Origin: Irineochytrium annulatum
Taxonomy: Eukaryota; Chytridiomycota; Chytridiomycetes; Chytridiales; Chytridiaceae
Reading direction: 5' to 3'
Assembly (NCBI GenBank): GCA_027600665.1
Contig: JADGJL010000052.1
Span: forward strand, 1 to 53,958
DNA length: 53,958 nucleotides
A model generated the notes under the pieces. The model searched no databases, was not told where the DNA came from, and saw only the letters and a program-made list of their open reading frames with translations. Below are positions 22,642 to 34,791 of this stretch, one piece after another; position 1 is the stretch's first letter, and every line of letters starts with the position of its first letter. Made by a program: the position numbers and the translations under genes.

Positions 22642-25600
22642 TCAGTCTTTCTTCGTCCAGAAAAAACTTCCTCTACGGGTTGGCTGGGCCGTCGGTGTGG
22701 CGCCGGCCTCCGCATGCGGGTTCGCCTCCGTCGGCGTCGCCGAAGGTTCCGGTTCTTCAGCCTGAAGAGACGCATTGCTCGACTCCTTTAAGGAATGTTT
22801 AATATTCCGTCAAAGACAGATAAAGGGGATATCGATAAGTGGAGTAATACTAACCCTAATCAGGAAAGATATCCACAAATCCGTGAAGCTTTCACTTGTC
22901 ACCGTACTGCCGGGACTTGTTGCCCCAGCAGCCGACGCCCCAACTTTCCTTAGCAGCCCAACCTTCACTTTATCCTCATCTGACAACCGCAAAACGTTTG
23001 CTATCACCGACAACATCTCAAAGCGTTTCGTGTCTCCTCGTGACGTGGCCAAAAACTGTACTAGGAGATTGGAGATAAGCCGCCGATCGACTTGGTTCTC
23101 TGCGGAGCCAGCCCGCCTTACAGCTTCCGCAAGGTATGACTCCAAAGAGATTACTTGCAGATAGAGGTAAGAGGGATACGCAAATTGCGGGAGACGTACC
23201 TCGTGCTCGAAGACGACCAATTTCGACATTCCGTTCCTGAAGCTCGATCTCAAGGTCGGAGACGCTCGGCGCGTGAAGGTCGATAGACTCAAGGCGTTCC
23301 TCCGCCTTTAAAGCACGCTCCCTGTATTCCTCAAGGGACTTGTTTGCTGCCTGCATTTGCTTCCGAACTCCTTCCAACGCGAACTCCAATTCCGCATCTT
23401 TAGCTAAAACGATTGCCTTAACGTCGGACAAAAAACACAAGCCACAAAACGTACATGCTTGGAATTCCTCGAGCACCGATTGAAGGTTCGCCAGACTGAC
23501 GCTATCCCTCTCGCGTCCGCGCAAAGCCAGCTCGAGCTCCTCTCGGGCCATGTCCGCGCTTTCCCTTGCTTCAATAGCACGCTCCTCAGCCACCCGAACC
23601 GCTTCCTGCGACTCTTTAATCATATCCTCCCACGTCTCGCGCTCCCGTTCAAGGCCGGACAGTCGCAGCTTGTACTCTGTTAACGTGGCCTCCGATCGAA
23701 GCGCCTCCTGCGTCGCGTTCTCCTCGCTCTCCGCCATGTGGTGCTGCAGAGCTGCAAGCCGTCTCTGCGACTTCTCAAGCTCCGACCGCAGAGCCTCGAT
23801 CTCCTGCGTGAAGGCCTCAAACTGGGATTGCATCTGCGCCGACTCTGCAGACGTTTGCTGCCTCTGGTCGCGAAGGTTCGCGTCCTCGAGCGCTATCGCG
23901 TCCATTTGCGCCTTCAAGAACGACCTCTCTTCCCGCAGAGTTGCGACAGTTGCGTTCAAAGAATCCACCTCCACCCGTAGGCGACCGCTCTCCTCCTACA
24001 AACTTTAAGTTTGACGAAGCGAATGCAACGAATAATACCATTTCTGCTTGAAGTTTCGGCATGACCGAGCTTTTAACCGTAGTTAGCCGTTCCATCAGCA
24101 CGGCCTGCTCGGAGACCACCCGGTCTCGTTCTTCCCGGAGAGCAGCATAGCTCCTCTCCATCTCATTGTACAACCGAGTCCTCTCCTCAACCTCCGCGTT
24201 TAGCTCCACAATCATGTCATCGTACGCTGTAGGTTCGCGAAGTAAGCCAACGGATGCGAGCGTCCACTCTTACCTTTGGTCGTCGTTCGTGCCGAATCAT
24301 GAACATCGGCCGACGCCTTCTCTTTTGCAGTCAGATCCAACCGCAGCCCGTGTACAAGCTGGCTGAGGCTGACGAGCGACATTAACAGGTCGTCAGGCAA
24401 CCGGTCCCTCCAACTTTCAAAGAAAGCCACGTCATCGGCTTCCGCTCGAAGGATAGACTGAATCACAGACGAGACGTCGCTGGTCACGGCCGATGACGAG
24501 TTCGCGCTCCCGACGTTATTTGACAAGCGCTCGTGCAGGGATTTCAGCTCGGCGTCTTGAGCGCTGATGCGAGACTGTAACTCCCTTTCCCGTGCGCTTC
24601 CAAGCTCCAACTTCGCCCTGCTGTCCGACTCTTTCTCGTGGAGCAGACGAACAGCCTCCTCCTTCTTCCGCAGCTCCATCTCCCTTTCCTCCACCTCCGA
24701 CTTGAGGACATTGACCCGTTCCGCAAACTCCTTAATCTCGCCTTGTAACCGCTCGCGATTGGTCAACGCCGCCTCCTCCGATTTTCTCAACTCTCGCTGC
24801 AGATTTTCCCTCTCAAGCGCAACCTGCGACGATTGTTGCATTGCTTCCGAAATGGTCTCCAGCTCTGACTTCGTCAGCGCGAGCTCCTCGTCCCGTTCAT
24901 GGAGGGCGGTCTCCAGAGTCGAGACGTGCTCCTTCAACTCAACGTTCTCCTTCTTCAAACCGCCCAAGGCCGAGTTTACATCGTCCGACCGCGATTTATT
25001 CGTGCTCGTCAGCCTTTCTTTCTCATCCCGCAGGCGCATGATCTCGTCGTCTTTCGCCGATACTATCCCATCAAGATCCGTCACCGCGTGCTCCTTCTCA
25101 GACAACATCCGTTTTAGCCTCTCGTTCTCAGCCGACAGTTCCTCGGCCCGCGTCCGATCATCGGCGGCCGCGGTGCTGACCTTCGCTTCAGCACGCAACC
25201 GCTCTGATAATGCTTGCAGCTGTACAATAATTAGCAACCGCTGCAGGCTCCAAAGCCTCCACCACTACACACCTCCTCTTTCATCCCCTCTTCTCTCGCG
25301 GCCGCTTCCTCCATTGACGCCTCCAACTTCGCAACGTGAGCTCTCAAGGACGCGGTATCGGCATCCTTCTTCTCCGAAACATCGTCATGCGTCTTCACAG
25401 GTAACCTCGCCGCAGCCTCCGCGTTATTCATCTGCAGCTTCTCCAATTTAGCCTTCAGTTCCTCCTCCACTGTCTCCTTCTCTGCCAGCTTCGCCGAAAG
25501 CGTCCTGTTTTCCTCAACCAGCGGTTTAAGATGCGACACTGCCTTGTTAAGCTTCTCCTGTAGAAGATTTGCCCGTTGCTCCGCGTCAGACGCCGGCTGG

Positions 25601-26142
25601 GGGGGCGGGGAAGACGGTTGCGATGCATTCCTCATGGTCATTAATCGGGCCTCTAACGCCTTAATATGGTTGTCCCTCGTAGCCAGATGCTCGGTAAGGT
25701 CCGTTTGAACTCGTTGCAACTGCAGCAGAAAGCTGGGGATCAATGCCTCGCGGCGCGGTCGTGTAAATCTTCTCACCTCCAACCGGAGCTCTCGGTTTAT
25801 CCGCTCCAGATCCTGCTGCGTATGCTGCCGCGGCGGCGAATGCGACGTGAAAGAGTCGAACGAGTTCAGATCCTCCATCTCCCCATCATCCACGTCGCCA
25901 TGCTGATCCGTGTAATGCCTCTGGCCACCCTGATCATACACCCCACGCGGCGATCCGAAGCCGCCCGAGCCATTGCTCGCCGACCCGTTGTGATTTGGCC
26001 GTAGATCGTTCTTCTTTCGGTAGCCCTCATCGTCGATGAATGAGCCCTCCCGCACAAGAGTCGACACCTGCGACGACACCTTCGAAGCGATCGAGGACAG
26101 GTTGATGTTCTGAAGGTTGGCCGTGTCGAACCATCCCGACAT
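22642..26142 (-). CDS. Golgin with C-terminal GRAB domain (Rud3/GMAP-210 type)
   Basis: Exons 26142-25777, 25719-25273, 25219-24274, 24226-24039, 23995-23455, 23403-23200, 23153-22855 and 22785-22642 give 1044 residues. Almost the whole protein is heptad-rich coiled coil. The C-terminal region (residues about 917-963, RRLISNLLVQFLATSRGDTK, then RFEMLSVIANVLRLSDEDK) fits the GRIP-related Arf-binding (GRAB) domain of Rud3 and GMAP-210, which binds Arf GTPase at the cis-Golgi. The N-terminus (MSGWFDTANLQNINLSSIAS) is Ser/Gly-rich and amphipathic, like the ALPS curvature sensor of GMAP-210. The role is tethering of COPII and Golgi vesicles. Two introns (57 and 51 nt) are stop-free and in frame. 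The gene is divergent from MED7. Confidence 0.85.
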
Positions 26143-26253
26143 CGTAGGAATCCCAACCAAATCCAATGCCAGTGATAGACGGGCGGGCCAGATCTGTTGA
26201 TAAAAAGACTGGGTGCTGTCGTGAAGCAGGTTGTCGACGGCCCTCCATCCAGC

Positions 26254-27040
26254 ATGGCCGCAATGCAGGCCGCGTATCCGCCTCCTCCGGCATACTTCTC
26301 GTCCTACACAGACGACAACCTGGCACGGCATGAGCGACGGCTGCGCGGAGAAGAGACGGAGGAGGATAAACTTCAGCCGTACCTCAACCTCCAGCCGCCG
26401 GCGCCGTTGCAGGGACCTTACATAATGTTTGGGGAGCAGTTAAATGTAATGCCTTGTAGGAATTCAGTGCTTTTGTCAGCCTTGAATGGATGTTATTTAC
26501 GAGGGCGTGCCTTTCAGACGTCCGACGAGGTTCCGCTATTGAAGGAGATGGGGATAACGCAGCTGTTTGACGATGACTGCGGTAAGTTACTTTAAATGCC
26601 AATGAGTCTAATTTTTATGGAGATAGGATCGCGGAGTTGAAGAAACTGAACCATTCGCTCCTATTGAACTTCACCGAGCTGTCAGAAATACTCTCGGAGA
26701 GACCGCTTGAGGTAATAAATGAAAGGAATGCAGCATGGTTGCTAACTGGTGCGTAGTTTGCATATAAGCTTGAGCACATTCGCTTAATCTTGATCAATAT
26801 GCACTACCTGCTGAATGGCTACCGGCCGCATCAGGCGAGAGATACTTTGCGGCTGCTCATGATGAAGCAGATCAAGAGGCGGCAGGTGACCACGGATAAG
26901 GTGAAAAGGTAATTTTAGTTTTTTTTGTTCACTTCGCTGTAAGGCATGGCTTATTTGCCATTAGCTGTTGCGATGAGATCAACGCGCTGGCTCAAACGAT
27001 TCTTTCACGTAACCTGACCGCGCCGTCTCCGCCATCGTAG
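26254..27040 (+). CDS. Mediator subunit 7 (MED7)
   Basis: Exons 26254-26445, 26518-26581, 26623-26711, 26757-26908 and 26965-27040 give 190 residues. MED7 is in the middle module of Mediator and pairs with MED21. The signature is nearly complete: YPPPPAYFSSYT at the start, LQPPAPLQGPYIMFGE, EVPLLKEMGITQLF, RIAELKKLNHSLLLNFTELS, INMHYLLNGYRPHQARDTLRLL and a closing basic helix. The acceptor at 26622 was chosen because it gives D-R before IAELKK, as in the family. The first intron (72 nt) is in frame without a stop. Start codons of MED7 and the golgin gene lie 111 bp apart. Confidence 0.92.
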
Positions 27041-28720
27041 CTTTGTGTAAAAATTCGCGCGACGGCTGCATAATTCCAGCTGGCCTTTCTTGCCAGAGGG
27101 AGCTCACGATTGCACCGTGAGTCGCCACCGGTTATCGAGCAGAGATGGAGTTCCAATCATTCGATGGCTGACGACTGCGGCCCTGTAGCATCGTCGATGG
27201 GGGGAAAGCGCAGCGATATCACAAAGTGGGCGTGGTTTAGAAGCTGCCTCTTTGTAAAATACAAATAAGAGTTGTGATATTGATGCGGTTCAGGCCACGT
27301 GCAGCCTTGTCAGCGAAGTGAAGGAATGAAAACAAAATCATCTACATCGGCGTCCCATTCCCTCTACGACCGTCACGATGATTCCAACTTCGACGAGGGC
27401 CTCGACCAGATTAATTGCATTTACACCACCAGACAAGCACTTTTCTTCAGTGCCTGGATTACTTGATAGAGGACAAAAGAAAGAGTTGATTGAAATCGGG
27501 AAGGCATGGGAACCGTGTCCGAGGTAACAATGGAAGAACGCGAGGAGCATAAGGGCATAGTACAAGAAGGCGTCCAGAGGGAATAGGAATGCTCGGATCG
27601 TGGGGAGGAACGCCAAAGTGAACGTGCCGCCGAAAGCTTCGCCGCCGCTTCCCGCGACCGTGTCCGTCCTCTCCGGTGTTGCGCAAGGTGGTGGGGATTT
27701 TTTAAGGCAGCGTGGGATTCGCTTTTCCAGCTTGTATGCACCGGTGCATGGTCACTGGGCTGCCTCCGAAAAGTGCGGCTCTCTAACCTCCGAAGACGCA
27801 GAGGACAAGCCAAATGTTGACCTGAATAACTTACCTTTAAATGGCAGTTACACTTAGGATTGAGACTGCGCTGTTGTTGTTGACAGGAACGAGGCGTCGC
27901 CTTCATGTCCGCTTTCTGGGGCAGGAAAAGACAGGCGGCGTCATGTTGGGGCTCGCTCAGAACGCGAATCAAAAGTGACGTTTGTGCATTTCCTTCATCC
28001 ACTTTTTGTCAATGCTTCGATGTCAACACTTCCACCTGGTGGAACATGTTGAATTCGACATCCTCCCACTCTCAACCACCTCGCAGCCGAAGAGTATCTG
28101 CTTCACATCGATCCACGACCAGAGAAAAGCCGATAATGCGCGAGAGGGAGTCACCCGGGAGGGTTCATCCGCCTCCACCTCCGTGATTTGTGAAGGTGTG
28201 GATCACGAGCAAGGTGCTTTATCGGAGGGGTGGAACTCATTTACTTGCACGTTTGCGCGGGCTCGTGGCAGACCGACGGTTGCCCTAGCTTCAGAGAAAA
28301 ATGTCGGGTGGTCCGTCAAACAACCATTGACATGGACTTCGACCAAAGGTCGAGTTGCAAGCCGATACCGCCGTCCTTGCTTCAGGCGTCGTTGACAGCG
28401 AAGAAATGCTCAAATCTGTCTTCCGAGGTTGCGAATGGAAGGCGGCGTTGAGGCAGGGCCTTGGCTGAGCGATGAAAAGTATCTGCATGCGTGCTCCTTC
28501 TGATATAATCTTTGTTTGTTTCATGATATAGCAGCCGCTTTGTCGCTGTCCTCAGTTCTTGGATGATCCAGGCTCGTATGTAGAAATATACGGAATGGGG
28601 GAGAATTTACGTATTACTCCATGACAAGCTCGGCTGCTGGAAGTTGGGATAAGAAGATTATATTCTTCGTCAGCCAGATCCTCCTTCCAGTCACAGTCTA
28701 CTCAGCTCTCCTCGATAATC
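27041..28720. other. Gene-poor region, possible reverse-strand spliced transcript
   Basis: No gene with recognisable family. The reverse strand has a hydrophobic open stretch (about 27630-27460: FTLAFLPTIRAFLFP, then DAFLYYALMLLAFFHCYLG) that would suit a small membrane protein, and a perfect GTAAGT donor at about 27835 after MKATPRSCQQQQ. I could not join them into a clean model because stops interrupt the needed frames. Overlapping forward frames (27600-27857, 27982-28395) look random. Treat as unassigned. Confidence 0.3.
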
Positions 28721-29036
28721 ATGCTCGCCTTCACCAACATCTTCGTCCTCCCTCTCTCCATCGCGTCGGCACCCTCACCTCGGCCGCCCCCTCCCAGGGG
28801 AACCACGACCGCGGCAACAACGACAACGCGCTCTTCAGCCCCAACACCATCCCACGAAACGCGACGGCTGCAGTTTCGCCGGCGGCTTCGACATCACCGG
28901 CCTCACGACCGAGGTCGCCCTCACGATCAACGACGGCATCAACGCCTGCGACTGCCTCGCCGCGTACTCGGGTTCGTCGACACAGTGCATCAGCTACGTG
29001 GGCAAAACAGAACGAAAGGCAAAAACGCGGAATTGA
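28721..29036 (+). pseudogene. Small secreted Cys-containing protein, frame-disrupted
   Basis: A signal-peptide-like start (ATG 28721, MLAFTNIFVLPLSIASA) is followed by protein-like sequence in two other frames. Around 28771 it passes to the frame reading TSAAPSQGNHDRGNNDNALF, and near 28863 to the frame reading DGCSFAGGFDITGLTTEVAL. The last part has a CDCLAAYSGSSTQC stretch and a stop at 29034-29036. Each change fits loss of one base. No GT..AG intron explains either shift. Either two assembly or read errors hide a live secreted protein, or this is a decayed gene. An AATAAA word near 29093 suggests a transcript end. No domain is recognised. Confidence 0.5.
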
Positions 29037-29356
29037 AAGAAGAAAACCGGAAGACATCAGAGATTTGCGTGAATTGTGCTTCGACTTATATTTAATAAAG
29101 CGACCTAATATCACGAAAGTTCTTGCAACCTGATTTTACAACAGGCTATATGAACGATGGAAACTATTTATTTCCTTTGCCATTTTGACAAGAGTAAAAA
29201 GGCAGCAAACTGGTCTAAACTATTCGCATATCGGCATATGCACACATATAAAGGAAGAGGAAGGCAAGGAGTAAAGAACAAAAAAAAAAGTTTGGTGACC
29301 GCCCGAAGGTAACAACAACATACTAGACTTCATCAAAATCAACCGACGAGGAATGA
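29037..29356. other. Intergenic, A-rich
   Basis: A-rich flank with an AATAAA word near 29093 and a poly-A run near 29280. It holds the 3' ends of the flanking convergent genes. No ORF. Confidence 0.5.
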
Positions 29357-32300
29357 TCAAACGTCGTGGAAATCTTTTCCTTCCCGCGTCGCCTTGACGT
29401 AGCCCTTCCTGATCACGAAGTCGCCAAAGTGCTCCCCCTTCACCCGGGAGGCCGCGTAGTCCTTGATGATGGGCGCGAGGGACTTGAGAATCTCCTCCTC
29501 GCCAATGGACTCTTTAAAGATCTTGTTCAAGCGCTCGCCGTTGAACCCGCCGCCCAGATACATATTGTATGAACCGGGAGCTAGAAGAGATAGGAGAATG
29601 AGTAAGAAATTCACAAGGCAATCATGTTGCAAAACGCAGTACAAACCTTTTCCGACGAAAGCAATCTCGGCAATCTGCGGCCTCGCGCACCCGTTCGGGC
29701 AGCCCGTCATCCTGATCGTGATTGCGTCCTCCCTGAGCCCTTGCTGCTCCAGCAGCTCTTCGATCCTCCCGACGAGGTCCGGCAAGTACCTCTCACTCTC
29801 GGCCATCGCCAGCGCACACGTCGGCAGCGCGACGCACGCCATGCTATTCTGCCTCAGCCCGCTTAAGCTCCCGTTTTCGATGTTGTGCTCCGCCATGATG
29901 CGCTCGATCACGCTCCTCTGATCCCTCGGCACGTCCGCGATGACCACGTGTTGGTTAGGCGTGAGCCTGAACTCGCCCTTGTGGACCTTGGCGATCTCGC
30001 GGAGTCCGGCTTTGTAACGCCGGTCGATCGTGTCCTTAACCCTCCCGTTCTGGACAAACATAGTGTAGTTCCACTTCCCGCCAACGCCTTCGATCCACCC
30101 GTATCGGTCGCCATTCGACTCGAAGTGGTACGGCCGCGCGGGGTCGAGGGTGTAGCCAAGCCGCTTCTCGACCTCGCCCTTGAACCAGTCGATGCCACGG
30201 TCGTCAATTGTGTACTTAAGGCGGGCGTGCTTCCTATTCGTGCGGTCGCCGTGGTCGCGCTGAACGAGAACAACCTTCTCGCCGACCTCGATAGCCTTGT
30301 CGACCGTGCAAAAGCCGATGACGGTACCGAGGCGCGGGTACGTGGTGTTCATGCCGTGGGTCATGCCCATGCCACCACCAACTGAGACATTGAAGCCGAT
30401 GAGGCGATCCGACTTGTCGGTGACGGCAATGTAGCCCAGGTCGTGTGCGAAAACGTCGACGTCATTGTGTGGGGGCACGGCAACGGCCACCTTGAACTTA
30501 CGAGGGAGGTAGGTCTTGCCATAAATCGGCTCGTGGTCCTCCGATGTGACGACAACCTTCTTGTCGAGCCAGATCTCGTGGTAGGCGTTCGTGTGTGGGA
30601 GAAGGTGCTCCGAGAAGCGCTTCGTAAAGTCGAAGACATCGGCGTGGAGAGCTGAAATGGACGGGATTGGGTTGCACATCACATTGCGGTTAACATCACC
30701 GCAGGCGGCAATAGTGTCTGCAAAGGCTTAGTGACTGTTCCGTCAAGAAATATAAACGAGTAGAAGCGCTCACCCATTAAGCTTTGGTTGATCTCCTGCA
30801 TCGACTTCTTCAGCTTGCTCTTAATAATCCCATGGAACTGGAACGTCTGCCGGGTCGTGATCTTGATCGTCCCGTTCGCATGCGTGTCCGCAATCTCATC
30901 CATGGCTAGCCATTGCGCCGGCGTCGCCACACCACCCGGCACTCGCACGCGAATCATGAAACTAAACGCCTTCTCTAGACCCGCCCTGGCCCTCGCGTCC
31001 CTGATGTCCCTGTCATCCTGCTGGTATATGCCGTGGAATTTGGTGATCTTCGTGTCTAGCTCCGCGAGTTGACCCGTCGACGTGTCCACGAGGCCCTCGG
31101 CGATGGTGCCGCGAAGGAAGTTGCTCGCGACCTTGATCGCGTCGTCGCTTGGCGCCGTCGCGCCAACGTCCGCCACCTCCATCCCTCCCACGCCAAGAGC
31201 CGACCACAGGTCCTCCGACCACGCTCGGTACGCCGTCATCGGCCCGTCCGGGTCCCTATCGTCGCCCAAGCCAACGTCCACCAGCTTCGTGGCCCCAATC
31301 TCGTTCAACTTCATGTCGAGGTCCTTGCCCGCCTTGCAGAAATAGTGCGCATCTGCAGGCAACGGCCAGTAGTGGCGGTCGCCGAGCGCAAAGACGGCGT
31401 AGCTGAGGCCCGAGTGGATGCCAAGCTCTTTGCCCTGCGGCGAGTTCAAAACCTTCCATGTCTCCCTCGAGTTGCCCGGGAACTCTCCCTGCCCGGCCGT
31501 GCTGACGACAAAGATGACTAGCTTGTGCTTGTTGAGCTGCTCGATCGAAAACGTGTCCATCACAGCAATTTTAGGCAAAAGGCCCCTCTGCTTCGCCTCG
31601 GACCCGATCCGCTTCGCGTACGACGCGCCGACACCTCCGTCGCTCCCGTACAGGATCAACACGGGCGTCGCGTTAAGGTTCCTCACCAGTTCAGCGTAGC
31701 TGTCCCGGATCTTCCCCTCCACCCCGCTCCTCATCTCCTCCTCGAACATCGGAGTCAGCTCCGCCTCAGCCTCCTTCGCGACCAACGCGAGATGCGAACC
31801 TCTCTCGAGGAACGCCTTCAGCTCGTCCCTCATCGCGCCTGAATCGAGATGGAAACCCCCTTCATCCTTGGAAGGGTCGAACCGGTACAGAGGCCAGTAT
31901 CCCTCGTCGACGGCCAGCTTCGTTTCCTTAAGCGCCGCCAGGGCGGCGGTTGCTGCGACCCCACCCCCTCCCTTGACAACCCCACCGCGGCCGACCGTAA
32001 CACGGGGCGCGTACGCGACGACGACGGAGGGTCCCCTGTGCGAGTCAGCCTCCTGCAGCGCACGAACGACGCCGGAGTAGCTGGACTGTAACGCGACGGA
32101 GGCGACGTAGCACCCGCCGTACGTCATGGCGTATAAGCCGACGTCCTTCTTCCTCAAATCCGTACGCGCGGGGCTCTTCTTCTCAGAGTAAGGCTGGGTA
32201 TCGAGGATAAGAATATTGACGTCGGCCTTCGACGCGATGACGTGGTGGACCCCCGACGTGCCGATGTCATAGGCGAGGCGGTCGCCGCCAATAAGCCAGC

Positions 32301-34060
32301 GGGAAGGGGACGGCTGCGCGAGGTGACGGGATGCGCCCTTCGCGAGGAGCGACGAGGCGATGGCATTTGCCGTGAAGGTTTCAAGGGAGGAGAGGGCCTC
32401 CTTGCCCTTAACAAGCTCCTCGTGGGTGTGGGCGGCGGAGAGCCAAGCGTTCAAGGTTTGGGCGAGGGTCGGGGGAAGCTTAGCGGAGGCGATGGCGGAG
32501 CGGACCTCGTCGACGAAGCGGGAGCGGTCCTGGATCTGGGCGAGGTGGAGGCCGAGGCCAAACTCGGCGGAGGTGCCGTCCTTGAGCGACCCTTCGCCAC
32601 TCGGCGGGAGGAGGACGGAGTCCGAGTCAATGACGTTCGCAATATTCAGGCGGTTCTTGAAGAGCTGGTTCAAAAGCGAGAGGTACGGAGCCTCGACGTC
32701 GGGCTCCGTCGTCGAGACCGCGAGGGGAATACCGACGGAGGCGGATGCGGACTGGAAAGACATAACGCAAGTTAGCGACGTGGGAAAACGGCATCTAAAA
32801 AAGTAGCTATTTACCTCCTCAGCCGAGGCGAAGGGCGTTCCGTCCACATGAATGTGAGGGTCCGCGTCCGTGTTGTGCTCCACCTGCTCCAATACCTTCT
32901 TGACGAGCGGAACCGACAAGCCCTGACCGGTCTTCAGGGCAATCCTAACCTCCTTCAGCGTCGGGGGATCCGCGCGCTCGGCGGCTTGGAAGCTTCCCGC
33001 GACGTCGATGAAGAGAGGGCCGAAGTTACCAAGCTTGGCGCCGACAGTTTCCGCGGACTGCTCGACGCACTCCAAGATCGCGATTGTCTTCGCCGAGGTC
33101 GGGATAACGGCGACAAGGTCTCGTGCGGACCAGGGTCTGTAAAGGCGGACACGGACGACGCCGAGGCCGGCGGGGCGAGTCACGGTCGTGACGGCCTCCT
33201 CGACCGATCGGGGTAAGGTGCCGAGGATGACGAGGACGTGGCTCGCTGTCGAGGAGCCCGTATACTCGAAGCAGTCGTACTTTGCGAGGGAGTACGCGTG
33301 GAGGGAGTCCCGGAACGACGCCGCGAGGTCCTTGGACGCGTCATGGTTCGGGTGGAAGTTCGGGTTCTTTCACAGCAAAATCATTACAAATCAGCACGGC
33401 ATCCCAAACCACGAAGCAAACCAAATGCCACCTTCTTCCTGGCGTGAAGCTTCACGAAGCGGTCCCTCGCCTCCGACGCGAGTATGAGCGCTGGCGCGCC
33501 AGCAATCCCGCCGTGGACTGCGAGGGACAGGTCCCTGGCCTCTTGCGGCTCAGACTCGGCGACTAAGACGACGGCGAGCGGTGAGACGCCCGAAACGAGA
33601 GGTAGGGACGCCGATGTCGCGGCAAACGAGGGCAGTGACGCGTGGATAACCGTGGATGACGTAGCTGTCGTGGAATCCGCGATGCGGTACAGGGAGGGCA
33701 CGGCCATGACGAGCGAGCCAGAGTGGATCAAGATCGAGCGATGGCGTGATTCCGCCGCACCGTCGGTCTTCGTGGCCGAGCGGGCAAGATGAGGGTCAAG
33801 CTCCCTGGCGGCGCGAAGATGCACGTGGCTCGGGAGCGTCTCCTTGTCGTTCTTGACGCTCTGGTCGATCCAGGCCGAGAACAGGGAGGCCGACGCCGAC
33901 GCGGAGGCCGTTGCGGCGGAATCATCGTTCACGGAGATGATCTCGTCCGAAGCGCCGTACGCCGTGTAGGCAATGGCCTTGAGAATAGCTGTGCGTGAGT
34001 GCAAAGAACGCAGTAATCTGAATAACCCACGGTCTTTGCGTCGTAAGTCTGCGAGGCCAT
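29357..34060 (-). CDS. MET5: Sulfite reductase (NADPH) beta subunit, siroheme hemoprotein
   Basis: Exons 34060-34027, 33988-33432, 33366-32815, 32751-30774, 30717-29647 and 29580-29357 give 1471 residues, close to yeast Met5. It reduces sulfite to sulfide in cysteine and methionine synthesis with the flavoprotein alpha subunit. In order: an N-terminal pyruvate:ferredoxin-oxidoreductase-like part ([20 protein letters not shown]), a flavodoxin domain ([40 protein letters not shown]), and the siroheme part ([40 protein letters not shown]). The 4Fe-4S/siroheme cysteines are visible as C-x5-C at about 1335 and 1341 and C-x3-C at about 1380 and 1384 ([10 protein letters not shown]). A 63-nt intron at 32814-32752 is in frame. 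Confidence 0.95.
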
Positions 34061-34791
34061 TGTCCTGAGTATGTTACGACGCTGACGCTGATCCTGTGGT
34101 TCCTGTAGTCCCTGGTAGCGGTTGCTCCCAGGAGATTGAACAACTCGCAGGCTTGAAAGTTGATGAGAAATGGAGAAGATCCAGATCTGCGGAGAGAGGT
34201 TGTCAAGATCAATGTCGCGTCATCAACTTCCACTAAAACACGCGTACGACGATTGAAGGCGGGTCGCCGCGACAGCCCCGTTAACCGCGTCCCGGCGACC
34301 ACGCGACTGAGGAAAGGGTCGCCGATACGAGGGCTTCGGACGATGGACGGGGCGGACAAAGCCAACCGCCGCGATATCCGGTCGACCCGTCGGTCTCGAA
34401 GCTCTCTGGCAGGGCGCCATATACAATCTAAATCTGAGTTTGTGGGGTGCGCCGACTGCGGGTTATTGTCTCGCGCGCGAAGGAAACTTTTGACCGCGAA
34501 CGGTCGGCGCGAAAGGCCGACCGGGTGCTATCCCACCGTCGGGCTCCCCAGCGCTTGGCGCCGCTGTTCACCTCGTTTGGAATTTAGAAACGAAGTGGGT
34601 TCGATATTTTCATGAGAGTTATGCTAAAGGAACACGAGGTCGCGCTAAATTAAAACAATTCAGTGGCAAAGCACCTATTGATTTCCACAAATTGACAACG
34701 CTACAAGCTGTTGATTTCACTGCGGAGTCCTTTTACAACTTGCGACCCCTCCGACCCATCCTCGCGTTCGTGTCGACACCGCCTCGGCGAG
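34061..34791. other. Intergenic upstream of sulfite reductase
   Basis: Promoter and 5' flank of the sulfite reductase gene and 3' flank of oligopeptidase B. Forward and reverse frames here (34160-34615, 34365-33922) lack family signals. I saw no CACGTG site close to the start codon. Confidence 0.5.

Noticed and set aside
24567..25451. Forward frame of 294 codons, Ser/Arg-rich
   Set aside because: It is antisense to the coiled-coil exons of the golgin; the Ser/Arg bias mirrors the Glu/Leu codons.
27421..28002. Reverse-strand frame of 193 codons in the gene-poor region
   Set aside because: Composition looks random, with no domain, and it disagrees with the hydrophobic reading in another frame of the same strand.
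32242..32775. Long forward frame inside the sulfite reductase gene
   Set aside because: It is a GC-driven shadow of a clear coding exon on the other strand.
33922..34365. Reverse-strand frame of 147 codons at the 5' end of the sulfite reductase gene
   Set aside because: It overlaps the first two exons of the sulfite reductase in another frame and has no family signals.
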